A stretch of DNA of 64,000 nt from Chlorobiales bacterium Clorobi_01 (GTDB lineage: Bacteria; Bacteroidota; Chlorobiia; Chlorobiales; Chlorobiaceae): NCBI GenBank assembly GCA_001602925.1, contig LUZT01000006.1, forward strand, positions 2,569 through 66,568, in the 5' to 3' direction. The translations under genes and the position numbers were made by a program. Positions 1-9,094 of the stretch are shown here, in pieces. The first letter of the stretch is position 1. Every line of letters begins with the position of its first letter. A model generated the notes under the pieces. The model did no database searches. It saw only the letters and a list, made by a program, of their open reading frames with translations, and was not told the DNA's origin.

Positions 1-2
1 GC

Positions 3-881
3 CTCGTGCTCATGGCGGGCGAGTTCCCCGGCGACGAGGCCCGCCGCGCCTGCGACGCCATCGAAATCAACGGCAATCCGTTCGGCCTTTCCCACTCGTC
101 GCGAGGCGAATGGGCCAAGGGCCTGCCGGTCAGCGCCGCCGATGGCAAAATCGAAACGGATATTCTCTACTTCACCGGTTGCTACGCCTCGTTCGATCCG
201 CGCAATCGCAGGGTTGCCGAAAGCTTCATCAAAATTTGCGAGGCGGCGGGTGTCAGCGTCGCGATGCTCGGCAAGGCGGAGCGGTGCTGTGGCGAACCGG
301 CGCGGAAGCTCGGCAACGAGTACCTCTACCGGATGGTCGCCGGGAGCAACATCGCCGCCATCCGCGCGGCCAAAGCGAAGCGCATCGTTACAGCCTGCCC
401 GCACTGCTTCAACACGTTGGTGCGAGATTACCGCGAACTCGGGCTGGATGTGCCGGTCGAACACCATTCGACCTTCATCCGGCGGCTCGTCGGCGAGGGG
501 TGTCTCAAACTGCATCAGGAGGCCTTCGGCGCCACCTGTCACGACTCCTGCTATCTCGCCCGGTACCGGGATATTATCGAAGCGCCTCGTCTTGTGCTTG
601 AGGCCGCAGGCGGCAGACTGACCGAAATGGAGTGGTCGGGCAGCGAAACCTTCTGCTGCGGCGCGGGCGGCGGGCGCATTCTCGCCGAGGAGAAGCTGGG
701 CATGCCGATTGTTGATGAGCGCTTGCGGATGGCAAAGATGGCCGGTGCATCGACGGTGGCGACCGCCTGCCCCTTCTGCCTGAGCATGTTTGAAGACGGT
801 CTGAAACGCGAATCCGCCGGTTCCCGGCTTGACGTGCTCGATCTTGCGGAGATTGTTGCCCGGAGGATCGAACGGCATTGA
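3..881 (+). CDS. Heterodisulfide reductase-like Fe-S protein (C-terminal part, cut by left edge)
   Basis: The frame is open to the left edge, so the true start lies outside. Two cysteine-rich CCG domains typical of HdrD/GlcF-like proteins are visible: one opens at CYASFDP, has ERCCGEPARK and closes at ACPHC; the second opens at CHDSCYLARY, has FCCGAGGG and closes at ACPFC. Such domains bind an iron-sulfur cluster and pass electrons between flavoproteins, thiols or quinones. An EtfB-EtfA pair lies 2.1 kb downstream on the same strand, so this could be the redox partner linking the ETF to the membrane; that link is inference. The missing N-terminus may hold ferredoxin-type clusters or membrane segments. 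The family call is firm, the substrate unknown. Confidence 0.85.
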   Translation, partial: LVLMAGEFPGDEARRACDAIEINGNPFGLSHSSRGEWAKGLPVSAADGKIETDILYFTGCYASFDPRNRRVAESFIKICEAAGVSVAMLGKAERCCGEPARKLGNEYLYRMVAGSNIAAIRAAKAKRIVTACPHCFNTLVRDYRELGLDVPVEHHSTFIRRLVGEGCLKLHQEAFGATCHDSCYLARYRDIIEAPRLVLEAAGGRLTEMEWSGSETFCCGAGGGRILAEEKLGMPIVDERLRMAKMAGASTVATACPFCLSMFEDGLKRESAGSRLDVLDLAEIVARRIERH

Positions 882-954
882 GGGATCAGATTGCCATTCG
901 ATCCCGATTTGGATTGTGCCGAGTCCGGAACTTTGATAACCATTTGAAAGGATT

Positions 955-2121
955 ATGATGACACGCACTGAAATCGGCGAGCGTATCAGGCGCCTGCAAG
1001 CGCGTCTTGCTGAAAGCGGAATGCAGGCGGCGCTCCTCTTGATGCCCGTCGATATTTTCTACTTCACCGGTACGCGCCAGAACTCGGCGCTCTGGGTGCC
1101 CGCCGAGGGTGAGCCGGTGCTGCTCGTGCGCAAAAGCCTCGTTCGCGCAAAAGCCGAAGGACTGATCGACGACATCCGCCCCTTTCCGCCGAGCAAGGAG
1201 CTGTCGTTGCTGCTCGGCGACGAGGGTGACAAGGTTGGCATGACCTTCGACGCCGTGCCGGTGGCGCAGCACGCCTGGTACTCGAAGGTGTTGCCGGGGC
1301 GTACCTTCGCCGATGTCACCATGATCGTGCGCGAGCTGCGCTCGGTGAAGTCGTCTGCTGAAATCGAAATGCTGCGTTTTAGCGCCGAGAAATTGGTCTC
1401 GGTCTTCAAAGAGGTGCCGCAATTCCTGAACGTGGGGATGCGCGAGGTCGACCTCGCTGCCGAAGTAGAGTTACGGTTGCGCCGGATCGGCCACGAGGGG
1501 TACGTGCGGATGCGGGCGTTTAACCAGGAACTCTTCGGCGGCATGGCGGTGTCGGGCGGCGCGGCGAGCTACGGATTTTTCGATGGGGCTGTCACCGGCA
1601 AAGGTCTTTCGAGCGCCTCGCCACAAGGAGCGTCTCTCGATGCAATTCGTGAGAACGAGCCGGTGCTGGTCGATTTTGCCGGAGTTTTTAACGGCTACAT
1701 CATTGATATGACTCGCATGTTCGTCATCGGCTCGCTCGACCCGGATTTGCGGCGGGCCTTCGATGTTTCGCTTGAAATCCAGGAGGCGGTGCGCCGGGCG
1801 ATGGTTCCGGGCGCGATCTGCGAGGAGATTTACAAGCAGGCCGCTGCGATGGCTGAAGCGGCGGATCTTGGCAGCAACTTTATGGGAATGCCAGGCGAGC
1901 AGTCGCGTTTTGTTGGCCACGGCGTTGGCCTCGAACTCGACGAACTGCCGGTGCTCGCGCAAGGCTTTGGCATGCCGTTGCAGGCAGGCCAGGTGGTGGC
2001 CGTCGAACCGAAATTTGTCATCCCCGGAAAAGGAGCCATCGGCATCGAGAACACCTTTGTGGTAACGGAAAATGGCGGTGAACGGCTGACCGGATTATCC
2101 GACGAAGTTGTCCAGCTTTGA
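955..2121 (+). CDS. M24 family metallopeptidase (Xaa-Pro dipeptidase/aminopeptidase-like)
   Basis: A 388-residue protein with the two-part M24 layout: an N-terminal creatinase-like domain (about residues 1-135, with DIFYFTGTRQNSALW) and a pita-bread catalytic domain. Metal ligands are recognisable as the Asp of LVDFAG, the Asp of YIIDMTRM, the His of FVGHGVGLELDELP and the Glu residues of VEPKFVIP and IGIENTFVV. These enzymes remove N-terminal residues ahead of proline, or split X-Pro dipeptides, in the cytoplasm using two metal ions. The ATG at 955 has GAAAGGA just upstream; the next codon is also ATG. Exact substrate (PepP or PepQ type) cannot be told from sequence. Confidence 0.88.
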   Translation: MMTRTEIGERIRRLQARLAESGMQAALLLMPVDIFYFTGTRQNSALWVPAEGEPVLLVRKSLVRAKAEGLIDDIRPFPPSKELSLLLGDEGDKVGMTFDAVPVAQHAWYSKVLPGRTFADVTMIVRELRSVKSSAEIEMLRFSAEKLVSVFKEVPQFLNVGMREVDLAAEVELRLRRIGHEGYVRMRAFNQELFGGMAVSGGAASYGFFDGAVTGKGLSSASPQGASLDAIRENEPVLVDFAGVFNGYIIDMTRMFVIGSLDPDLRRAFDVSLEIQEAVRRAMVPGAICEEIYKQAAAMAEAADLGSNFMGMPGEQSRFVGHGVGLELDELPVLAQGFGMPLQAGQVVAVEPKFVIPGKGAIGIENTFVVTENGGERLTGLSDEVVQL

Positions 2122-2130
2122 TGCGGGCAA

Positions 2131-2158
2131 TAAAAAAGGCTCCGGTTTTTCCGGAGCC
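2131..2158 (-). terminator. Rho-independent terminator of the outer-membrane protein gene
   Basis: GGCTCCGG, a TTTTT loop and CCGGAGCC form a perfect 8-bp stem. Read on the minus strand it is followed by a run of six T, which makes it the terminator of the gene ending at 2185. The plus-strand side has no T run, so any effect on the M24 gene is uncertain. Confidence 0.8.
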
Positions 2159-2184
2159 TCGATAAGGCGTATTGACAATGCCTC

Positions 2185-2781
2185 TCAGAAGCTGTACCTG
2201 ATACCAGCAAGGATATTGCTGCTGGCAAGCGATACTTTCGTCCCGCCGAAAGAGCCGTCGGATGGTGAGAGGTAGCGGTATCCGAGGTCGACGGTCGCGT
2301 TATTGGTGGCTTTGATGCCGACCCCTGCCCCGACCTGCCAGGCGAATTCGGTGCTGCTAAGTGAACCGGACATGTTGCCGCCGCTGATCGATGCATCGGC
2401 AACTCCAAGCCCTCCCATGACATAGGGCGATACGACGGAGTCCTTCATCGGAATGTCGTAATAGCCGTTGGCCATGAAGGTCCACATGGACACATGGGCT
2501 CCACGAGGCTCGGGATCCAACGCGGAGTCAACCTCGTTCCGGTGGTACCCAATCTCAGCCTCCAGGCGCACATCCTGATTTTTCAAACCGACAGCGCCAT
2601 TGATCAGGTATCCGGTTTTGTACTTGATCTCATCGTTATTTCCATCGACTGTCGAGTTGTTCAGCAATCCGAGGCCGCCTGAAAGGCTCACATACGGAGT
2701 GCTTGCCGCATGAGCCAGGGATGGTAACGCGCACACTCCTGCCACCAGCAGGGGGAAAATCATTTTTTTCATGGTTGTCAT
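2185..2781 (-). CDS. Outer-membrane beta-barrel protein (Opa/OmpA-like small porin fold)
   Basis: A 198-residue precursor. Residues 1-25 form a signal peptide: a lysine pair, a hydrophobic stretch, then SLAHA before ASTPY. The rest alternates short hydrophobic strands with Gly/Asn/Asp turns (YVSLSGGLGLLNN, GYLINGAVGLK, ANGYYDIP, YVMGGLGVA, WQVGAGVGIKA, VDLGYRYL) and ends in IRYSF, the terminal aromatic residue used as a BAM insertion signal. This fits an eight-stranded opacity-type barrel. Its function is unknown. The start could also be the ATG three codons later. It stands alone with its own terminator and is divergent from etfB. Confidence 0.8.
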   Translation of the reverse strand: MTTMKKMIFPLLVAGVCALPSLAHAASTPYVSLSGGLGLLNNSTVDGNNDEIKYKTGYLINGAVGLKNQDVRLEAEIGYHRNEVDSALDPEPRGAHVSMWTFMANGYYDIPMKDSVVSPYVMGGLGVADASISGGNMSGSLSSTEFAWQVGAGVGIKATNNATVDLGYRYLSPSDGSFGGTKVSLASSNILAGIRYSF

Positions 2782-3026
2782 TGTTTTGTTTTTTCATCGT
2801 TTATCAGAACATGAGCTACTGCTCAATCAAAAGCTTGCAAAAAAATTACAACTATGCAACAGGCAGCCGAATCCTGAAAACTGCCGGTTTCATTGGTATT
2901 TTAACGGTTTTTCAGTTGCCAGTTCGGTACTTGCTCACTACGTTGTCCATGGATATGGCTTTTCGGTACGTTCGTTGGCCGGATTGCGAGCCGGTTTCCA
3001 TGAAAGGTGTTTGATTTTCTTACCTC

Positions 3027-3818
3027 ATGAACATACTTGTCTGTGTAAAGCAGGTCCCGGATATGGAGGGGCATTTCATTTCGAATTCATCCGGCAGTTG
3101 GTTCGATGAGGCCGGACTTGCCTGGCGGATGAACGAGTATGACACCTTTGCGGTCGAAGAGGCCATTCGGCTTAAGGAGCAGCTTGGCGGCGAAGCGCGG
3201 GTGACGGTGCTCTCCGTCGGCCCGGCGCGGGTGGTCGAAACGATTCGCAAGGCGCTTTCGACGGGATGCGACGACGGCGTGCACATCGTCGACCCGGAAG
3301 CGCCGGAGCGCGATCCGTGGCAGATCGCCTCGACGATCGCCGGATTTGCCGTCGGGCGCGGGTTCGACCTCATTTTTACCGGTATGCAGTCCGAAGATCG
3401 AAGCTCCGCGCAGGTCGGCGTGCTGGTGGCCGAACGGCTTGGCATCGCCTCCGTGACGGGTATCACGGCGTTCGAGTGGCAGGATGGCTCGATGACGGTC
3501 GAGCGTGAGCTTGACGGGGGGCGTAGGTGCAGGCTCCGCCTGAAAGCTCCGGCGCTCATGACCTGCCAGCTCGGTCTCAACTCGCCGCGCTACCCCACCC
3601 TGCCGAACATCATGAAATCAAAACGCGCAATGCTCACCGTGTTGTCTCCGGAATCGGTCGGACTTGAATCGCCGAAAGTATCGTCCGGAAATTTCCGCCC
3701 CCATGAACCCAACGGTGCGGGCGTGATTTTCGAGGGCGACGCCGGGGCGATGGCTGCTCAGGTGCTTGAAATTCTCGAAGCCAAAGGGCTCGTTTCCGGC
3801 AAAGGAGGTGCGCGATGA
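3027..3818 (+). CDS. etfB: Electron transfer flavoprotein beta subunit
   Basis: A 263-residue protein opening MNILVCVKQVPD, the EtfB/FixA N-terminus, with the AVEEAIRLKEQ segment and the GMQSEDRSSAQVGVLVAERLG stretch of the family. EtfB pairs with EtfA to carry electrons on FAD (plus AMP or a second FAD) between dehydrogenases and an ETF oxidoreductase. The stop overlaps the etfA start by four bases (ATGA), so the two are translationally coupled. No acyl-CoA dehydrogenase is seen nearby; the HdrD-like protein upstream is the only candidate partner in the window. No strong ribosome-binding site is seen before 3027. Confidence 0.93.
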   Translation: MNILVCVKQVPDMEGHFISNSSGSWFDEAGLAWRMNEYDTFAVEEAIRLKEQLGGEARVTVLSVGPARVVETIRKALSTGCDDGVHIVDPEAPERDPWQIASTIAGFAVGRGFDLIFTGMQSEDRSSAQVGVLVAERLGIASVTGITAFEWQDGSMTVERELDGGRRCRLRLKAPALMTCQLGLNSPRYPTLPNIMKSKRAMLTVLSPESVGLESPKVSSGNFRPHEPNGAGVIFEGDAGAMAAQVLEILEAKGLVSGKGGAR

Positions 3819-4723
3819 AGCTGCTGCTTGTTGGTGAAGCCCTCGACGGTCGCGTCACCGCCGAGACTGCCGAGTTGTTCGGATTCGCAGCTTGTTTCTC
3901 TGCGGAGGTTTCGATGGTGCTGGCTGGATCGACTGACGATTTGCCCTCATTCGACGGAAAGCTCTATCGCGCGGACGGCGGGAATGAGTTCGATGCGACG
4001 TTTCACAAGCGCCTCGTGCTTGCCGCTGTCGAGCGGGAGCGGCCCGATGCCGTGGTGTTTCTGCACTCCTCGCATGGCTGGGAACTCGCTCCGCGCGTGG
4101 CGTTTGCGATGCAGTCGGCGCAAGTCTCCGGCGTTGTCGGTCTCGAAGATGGCGGCTACGTGGTCGAAAGCTGCAACGGCAAGATGCTTCGCACGGTCAG
4201 ACCACAGACAGAGCGTGCCGTGTTCACGATTCAGCCGGGCGCGTTCGATGCTCCGGCGATGGCGGGGATTCCCGAAGTGACCGCTCTCGATGTCGAACCG
4301 GATTCGACCATCGAGTTTCTCGATTGCGTCCAGCCTGAGCGGGGTATCGATCTGACTCGCGCCGGGGTGATCGTCAGTGCCGGGCGTGGCGTTGGCAGCG
4401 CGGAGCAGGTCGGGCTGGTCGAGGCGCTGGCATCAGCGCTCGGCGGCGAAGTCGGCGCGAGCCGCCCGGTGGTCGATGCCGGATGGCTCGAAAGGGCCCG
4501 GCAGGTGGGATCGAGCGGGCAGAATGTTTCTCCCGCGCTCTACGTGGCGTGCGGCATCTCCGGTGCGATCCAGCATCTTGCCGGAATGAAAGGCTCCGGC
4601 TTCGTGCTCGCCGTCAACGCCGACCGCACTGCGCCCATCACGAGCGTGGCCGACGTGCTCGCCGTCGCCGACGTGGCCGAGTTCCTGCCCGCCCTGACGG
4701 CGGCGATTCGGGCGAGGCAGTGA
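3815..4723 (+). CDS. etfA: Electron transfer flavoprotein alpha subunit
   Basis: A 302-residue protein of EtfA/FixB type. The C-terminal FAD domain is clear: SAGRGVGSAEQVGLVEALASALG, then GASRPVVDAGW, the VGSSGQNVSPALYVACGISGAIQH region and VLAVNADRTAPI. The N-terminal domain is more divergent. Together with EtfB it forms the soluble FAD heterodimer that shuttles electrons. The start ATG overlaps the etfB stop. The gene is followed 40 bases later by a hotdog thioesterase, probably in the same transcript. Family assignment is certain; the electron donor in this phototroph is not. Confidence 0.93.
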   Translation: MKLLLVGEALDGRVTAETAELFGFAACFSAEVSMVLAGSTDDLPSFDGKLYRADGGNEFDATFHKRLVLAAVERERPDAVVFLHSSHGWELAPRVAFAMQSAQVSGVVGLEDGGYVVESCNGKMLRTVRPQTERAVFTIQPGAFDAPAMAGIPEVTALDVEPDSTIEFLDCVQPERGIDLTRAGVIVSAGRGVGSAEQVGLVEALASALGGEVGASRPVVDAGWLERARQVGSSGQNVSPALYVACGISGAIQHLAGMKGSGFVLAVNADRTAPITSVADVLAVADVAEFLPALTAAIRARQ

Positions 4724-4763
4724 GCGCGGCGCGGTAATTTTTTCAACGACAACCAAACAGCGG

Positions 4764-5177
4764 ATGAGTCAGCAAACATACGCCTTCACGCTTGAAATGG
4801 AGGTGCGCGACTACGAGTGCGACATGCAGGGCATCGTTAACAACAGTGTCTATCAGAACTATCTCGAACACGCGCGGCACGTCTATCTCAAAACGGTTGG
4901 CATCGATTTCAAGGAGTTCACCGAGCGGGGCATCAACCTCGTGGTCGTCCGCGCCGAGTTGGACTACAAGTCGCCCCTGCAAAGCGGCGACCGCTTCAGG
5001 GTCGGCCTGAACATGGTGCGCGAGTCACCGCTGCGATTCGCTTTTTACCAGGACATCCTGCGCCTGCCGGACATGAAGTCCGCAGTCAAAGCCAGAATCA
5101 TCGGCACCGCCCTCAACGGCCGAGGCCGCCCGGAGATTCCGGAGGAACTCGACCGACTGATGCAGACGGGAGGGTGA
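4764..5177 (+). CDS. Hotdog-fold acyl-CoA thioesterase (4HBT/YbgC-FadM type)
   Basis: A 137-residue single hotdog domain. The 4HBT signature is present near the N-terminus: VRDYECDMQGIVNNSVYQNY carries the catalytic-type Asp and the YLEHAR helix that follows. Such enzymes hydrolyse short or aromatic acyl-CoA thioesters in the cytoplasm. The position just after etfBA suggests a shared metabolic role with a CoA-linked electron transfer step, but the substrate cannot be read from sequence. Length is normal for the family. Confidence 0.85.
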   Translation: MSQQTYAFTLEMEVRDYECDMQGIVNNSVYQNYLEHARHVYLKTVGIDFKEFTERGINLVVVRAELDYKSPLQSGDRFRVGLNMVRESPLRFAFYQDILRLPDMKSAVKARIIGTALNGRGRPEIPEELDRLMQTGG

Positions 5178-5290
5178 CACGGGAAAGATGTCAGTGTTTT
5201 TGTTACAATCAAGAGATTGTTTTATCAACGATTAGCGGAATGCGGCTGTTCGTTTTTGTGAGACATTTTGTGACACTTTTCATTTGATTT

Positions 5291-5815
5291 ATGAAACCAC
5301 TCAAAGAGGTTGCCGGGGCTTATCTGGCGCTTTCGGATGCGCAGCGCCAGCTGGTTGCGGGCGAGTATGACGAGGCGGCGGCGAATTGCCGCAAGGCGAT
5401 GGAGATTTCGCATACCATGCCGCCGGAGGAGGCGTTCGATCACGCAGGATTCGACGCCTTCTGCCACGCCGGGCTGGCCGAGGCGCTGGCGGGGCTTGGC
5501 TCGTTCGACGAGGCGCTCGAGTCTGCCGATAAGGCGTTGTATCACTTCAACCGGCGCGGCGAGCTGAATCAGGATGAGGGCAAGCTCTGGATTTCGGCGG
5601 TCTATAGCCGCGCACTGGCGCTCGACGGGCTCGGGCGCGGCGCGGAAGCGATGCCGGAGTTCAAGAAGGCGGTCGAGATGATTGAGGAGCGCAAGGGCGA
5701 AACGCCGGGCAAGGAGCGGATGATGGAGGTCGCTAGCGACCGAATCGCTCAACTCGGCGCGTCGAACCAGCAGAAAAAACCGGGCTACAAGGCGTGGTGG
5801 GAGTTCTGGTCGTGA
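5291..5815 (+). CDS. TPR-repeat protein
   Basis: A 174-residue soluble protein with tetratricopeptide-like helical repeats: alternating helices with the A-G-Y/F-A pattern, for example AGLAEALAGLGSFDEALESADKAL and ALDGLGRGAEAMPEFKKAV. No signal peptide or enzymatic motif. TPR modules usually act as protein-protein adaptors. Its TGA is overlapped by the GTG start of the downstream glycosyltransferase, so the two are probably co-expressed. Function otherwise unknown. Confidence 0.7.
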   Translation: MKPLKEVAGAYLALSDAQRQLVAGEYDEAAANCRKAMEISHTMPPEEAFDHAGFDAFCHAGLAEALAGLGSFDEALESADKALYHFNRRGELNQDEGKLWISAVYSRALALDGLGRGAEAMPEFKKAVEMIEERKGETPGKERMMEVASDRIAQLGASNQQKKPGYKAWWEFWS

Positions 5816-6822
5816 CGGCACCGGATACTGTCCGCACCATCCTTGTCGTGCGCCTCAGCGCCATCGGCGACATTGTGCTGACCACCCCCGTGCTTGCCGA
5901 GCTGCACAAAGCTTTGCCGCAGGCGCGGATCGACTATTGCACCAAAGCGCCTTTCGCGCCGCTCGTCGCGTCGAATCCTGATGTGGCTTCCGTTGTGACG
6001 CCGGAGTCGCTTGCTGCCGGATCGGCTTATGATCTGGTGCTCGATCTGCAAAACAACCGCCGCTCGCGTGCCTTTGTCCAGAAACTCCGGGCAGGCAAGG
6101 TCACGCGCTACCACAAACGTAACTGGAAAAAGCTGCTGCTGGTGCAGTTCAAGGTCAACGTTTCGGACCGCTACCAGTCGGTTGTCGAGCGCTATGGCGG
6201 GGCGCTGGGTGGACTCGCGCCGAACGTCACCGCGCCGTGCGCCCTCTATCCGTCGCCGGAGGATCGTGCGTTCGCCGCCGAAGCGCTCGGCGCGGATGGC
6301 CCTGTGCTGGCGGTCTGCTTCGGGGCGAACCACTTCACAAAGCGTTATCCGCTCGAACGTTTCGCCCGGATCATGGAGCTGGTCACATCCCAAACTCCGG
6401 CGCGCGTTCTGCTGCTCGGCGGCAAGGAGGACGAACCGGAAGCCGCGAAGCTTATCGCGATGCTTCCCGAATCGGCGCGAAGCCGCGTGCTGTCGCTCGC
6501 CGGAAAGGCGACGCTCATGCAGTCTGCTGCGCTGCTCTCCGGAGTCGATGCGGTGCTCACCAACGACACCGGCCTGATGCACATCGCTTCGGCTTTCGGC
6601 AAAAAGCTCTTCGTCATTTTCGGCTCGTCGGTCAAGGAGTTCGGTTTCATGCCGTGGGGGGCAGAGTACGAGCTGTTCGAGACGCAGGGACTCTCCTGTC
6701 GCCCCTGCTCGCACATCGGTCGCAGCTCATGTCCGAAAGGGCACTTCCGCTGCATGACCGAAATCGCGCCGGAACGCATCGCGAATCGCATCGTTGAAAC
6801 GCTCAACCAGAGATCGTCATGA
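5812..6822 (+). CDS. Glycosyltransferase family 9 (heptosyltransferase-like)
   Basis: A 336-residue protein starting at the GTG that overlaps the previous stop (GTGA). The GT9 N-terminus is clear: TILVVRLSAIGDIVLTTPVL. The C-terminal nucleotide-sugar domain has the HFTKRYPLERFARI segment and the LTNDTGLMHIASAFGKKLFVIFGSS stretch, characteristic of LPS core heptosyltransferases. A late cysteine-rich patch (CRPCSHIG..CPKG..CM) is also common in this family. The likely role is inner core lipopolysaccharide assembly at the cytoplasmic face of the inner membrane. An in-frame GTG at 5794 is a less likely start because it would overlap the TPR gene further. Confidence 0.85.
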   Translation: MTAPDTVRTILVVRLSAIGDIVLTTPVLAELHKALPQARIDYCTKAPFAPLVASNPDVASVVTPESLAAGSAYDLVLDLQNNRRSRAFVQKLRAGKVTRYHKRNWKKLLLVQFKVNVSDRYQSVVERYGGALGGLAPNVTAPCALYPSPEDRAFAAEALGADGPVLAVCFGANHFTKRYPLERFARIMELVTSQTPARVLLLGGKEDEPEAAKLIAMLPESARSRVLSLAGKATLMQSAALLSGVDAVLTNDTGLMHIASAFGKKLFVIFGSSVKEFGFMPWGAEYELFETQGLSCRPCSHIGRSSCPKGHFRCMTEIAPERIANRIVETLNQRSS

Positions 6823-7580
6823 ACCTCTGCACCTGGAACATCAACGGCATCCGCGCCCGGCAGGAGGCGCTTGCCGCGTGGCTCGACACTCGCAAGCCGG
6901 ACATCGTGGTCCTCGAAGAGGTGAAGGCGCGCGAGGAGGAGATTCCCGAAAGCATCGCTTCGATCGAGGGGTACCGGAAATTCTGGAACGGCTCGTCGTT
7001 CAAAAAGGGGTACAGTGGCGTCGGCCTGCTTGTCCGCGATGGCAGCCTCGACGAGTTTACGTGCGAGGTGCCACCGTTCGACATCGAGAACCGCACGCTG
7101 GTGTTGCGCGCTCCGCAGTTCACTCTCATCGGCACCTACGTGCCGCGTGGCGACGGCGAAGCACACTACGCGGTGAAGCTCCGCTATCTTGCCGATCTGA
7201 AAGCTTTTATTGCTGAACTTCTCACCGAAGGACGCGAGGTCATTCTCCTTGGCGACATCAACGTGGCGCTTCGCGACATCGACGTGCACCGCTCGCAGAA
7301 CAAACCCGGCGCCACCGGTCTTCGTCCCGAAGAGCGGGCGGCTATCGAGGCGCATCTCGGACTCGGGCTGCTCGACATCGTCCGAGAGCTGAATCCCGAC
7401 AAAAAGGATCTGTTCACCTGGTGGCCCAACTGGAAATTCGCCCGCGAGCGCAACCTCGGCTGGCGCATCGATTGCATCTATCTTACTCCCGCTCTTGCCG
7501 GAAAAGTCTCCGGGGTTTCGGTTGATCTCGACGAGAAAAGCTCCGACCACGCGCCGGTATCGGTCGAACTCTCTTTGTGA
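6819..7580 (+). CDS. xth: Exodeoxyribonuclease III / AP endonuclease
   Basis: A 253-residue endonuclease/exonuclease/phosphatase-fold protein. Motifs in order: [11 protein letters not shown] at the N-terminus, VVLEEVKA with the metal-binding Glu (EVKA instead of the commoner ETK), [14 protein letters not shown] (catalytic Asp/Asn), WRIDCIYL and the terminal [10 protein letters not shown] with the catalytic Asp-His. It nicks abasic sites and trims 3' ends in base excision repair. It overlaps the preceding glycosyltransferase by four bases, so it is coupled to that gene. Confidence 0.92.
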   Translation: MNLCTWNINGIRARQEALAAWLDTRKPDIVVLEEVKAREEEIPESIASIEGYRKFWNGSSFKKGYSGVGLLVRDGSLDEFTCEVPPFDIENRTLVLRAPQFTLIGTYVPRGDGEAHYAVKLRYLADLKAFIAELLTEGREVILLGDINVALRDIDVHRSQNKPGATGLRPEERAAIEAHLGLGLLDIVRELNPDKKDLFTWWPNWKFARERNLGWRIDCIYLTPALAGKVSGVSVDLDEKSSDHAPVSVELSL

Positions 7581-7771
7581 TTGATGGTTGTAAAAAGGCC
7601 GTTAACAATGCTGTGTTCGAGGCGTTGGAAAACAAAAGAAAAATTTTTACCTTGCATGTCCTAAAACGCGAATGGTGTTCGTGCGTCCGCATGAAGCCGC
7701 GAAAGCAGGGATGCGCAATACCTGTTTTCCGCCATTTGCACAGTATGACTTCACTCAAGAACGATTGCGCT

Positions 7772-8167
7772 ATGAATACACTGAAACAGTATGAATGCAC
7801 CGTCATCATTGACGGCGGCCTTCAGGATGATGCCATTGCCGCAGCCATGGAGCTGGTCAAAAAGACAGTTACCGACAAAGGCGGCGTGATCAACAATGTC
7901 CTGGAAGTCGGAAGAAGGAAAATGGCCTACATCATCCGCAAGACCTCCATCGGTTACTATGCACACATCGAGTTCGATGCTGTGCCGTCGGCCATCGCCG
8001 AGATCGAGCGCGTGTTCCGCTATGAAGAGGCTATTCTGCGGTTCCTTATCATCCAGTTGAGCTCTCCGCTGCTCGAGATGCGCAAGCGCGTCGAGAAATA
8101 CAGCGTCATGCTCGGTAGCCCGGAAGACCAGGCTGAACCTGAAGCTGAGGCTGCCGCCAAGAACTGA
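7772..8167 (+). CDS. rpsF: 30S ribosomal protein S6
   Basis: A 131-residue S6 with the typical opening ([12 protein letters not shown]), the [25 protein letters not shown] core and an acidic Ala/Glu tail. The frame stays open upstream to 7577, but homology begins at MNTLKQYE, so the ATG at 7772 is chosen; an ATG at 7745 is the alternative. S6 binds S18 and 16S rRNA in the platform. The order rpsF-ssb-rpsR-rplI is a conserved bacterial operon. The roughly 190-base leader ahead of it may carry regulation, but I could not identify a known S6:S18 leader by eye. Confidence 0.95.
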   Translation: MNTLKQYECTVIIDGGLQDDAIAAAMELVKKTVTDKGGVINNVLEVGRRKMAYIIRKTSIGYYAHIEFDAVPSAIAEIERVFRYEEAILRFLIIQLSSPLLEMRKRVEKYSVMLGSPEDQAEPEAEAAAKN

Positions 8168-8239
8168 CGGCCGATCGCACCCGGTTTATTGTGTGAATGA
8201 CGAAACGATTCCATTTGTGAACAAAAAGGAGTAGATGCT

Positions 8240-8701
8240 ATGGCGGAACTGAAAATGCCTGAAATCAACAGCGTCATCATTGCCGGCAACCTTACCAAAG
8301 ACCCTGTCTTCAGACAGACCAATTCAGGTGGAACGCCAGTTGTCAATTTTTCCATTGCGTGCAATCGCAGGTTCAGGGACAGCAACCACCAGTGGCAGGA
8401 AGATGTCTGTTACGTCGGTGTGGTCGCCTGGAACAAACTTGCTGAAAGCTGCCGGGACAACCTGAGAAAAAGTTCGGCAGTGCTGGTTGATGGCGAGTTG
8501 CAGAGCCGCACCTGGAAAGCTCAGGATGGCACGTCGAGAACCGTGGTTGAAATCAAGGCCAGAAGGATCCAGTTCCTCAACAAGAGGAAGAAAAACGGAG
8601 AGGATGACGAAGAGGGCTTTATCGAGGACGATACGCATGAAACCCATCATCTCGACGATGACGGGCACATGTACGAATACAAGTACCTCTCTTCCGACTG
8701 A
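8240..8701 (+). CDS. ssb: Single-stranded DNA-binding protein
   Basis: A 153-residue protein with one OB fold: INSVIIAGNLTKDPVFRQT, then PVVNFSIACNR, the VCYVGVVAWNKLAE strand and LVDGELQSRTWKAQDG. The C-terminal part is acidic (EDDEEGFIEDD) but ends LSSD rather than the usual DIPF-type tip, so interaction with partner proteins may differ. AAAGGAG lies a few bases before the ATG. It sits between rpsF and rpsR, the standard arrangement. Other SSB paralogues may exist elsewhere in the genome. Confidence 0.93.
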   Translation: MAELKMPEINSVIIAGNLTKDPVFRQTNSGGTPVVNFSIACNRRFRDSNHQWQEDVCYVGVVAWNKLAESCRDNLRKSSAVLVDGELQSRTWKAQDGTSRTVVEIKARRIQFLNKRKKNGEDDEEGFIEDDTHETHHLDDDGHMYEYKYLSSD

Positions 8702-8784
8702 GAACGGGCACATTGTTCTGCAATAATTGAAACAGGCAGACGATGGGTCACAAGATCATGCAAGCAAAATTCTGAACAAAATCA

Positions 8785-9048
8785 ATGAGACAGAAATCAT
8801 CACCGTCGCAGGGCAGCAAATCATTGAGCAATGCTCTGGCATCGAAGAAGAAAGTGTCGAAAAACCAGGTGGTTTTCTTTGACTATCGCGATGAGCGCAA
8901 ACTGAAACGCTTCATCAACGACCAGGGAAAAATCATCCCCCGCCGTATTACCGGCCTGTCGGCCAAAGAGCAGAGCCTTCTGACCCATTCGATCAAATGG
9001 GCAAGGTTCCTGGCTATCATTCCCTACGTTGCCGACGAATACAAGTAA
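8785..9048 (+). CDS. rpsR: 30S ribosomal protein S18
   Basis: An 87-residue basic protein with the S18 core: FDYRDERKLKRFINDQGKIIPRR followed by TGLSAKEQSLLTHSIKWARFLAIIPY. S18 pairs with S6 in the small-subunit platform. It is the third gene of the rpsF-ssb-rpsR-rplI operon. No zinc-binding cysteines are present, so it is the Zn-independent form. Confidence 0.96.
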   Translation: MRQKSSPSQGSKSLSNALASKKKVSKNQVVFFDYRDERKLKRFINDQGKIIPRRITGLSAKEQSLLTHSIKWARFLAIIPYVADEYK

Positions 9049-9094
9049 GTGGTTGTCCACGAAAAATTAATTATTCAGAACGAGGAAACAGACC

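Noticed and set aside
7581-7771. N-terminal extension of rpsF
   Set aside because: S6 homology begins at MNTLKQYE; the upstream part is an untranslated leader.
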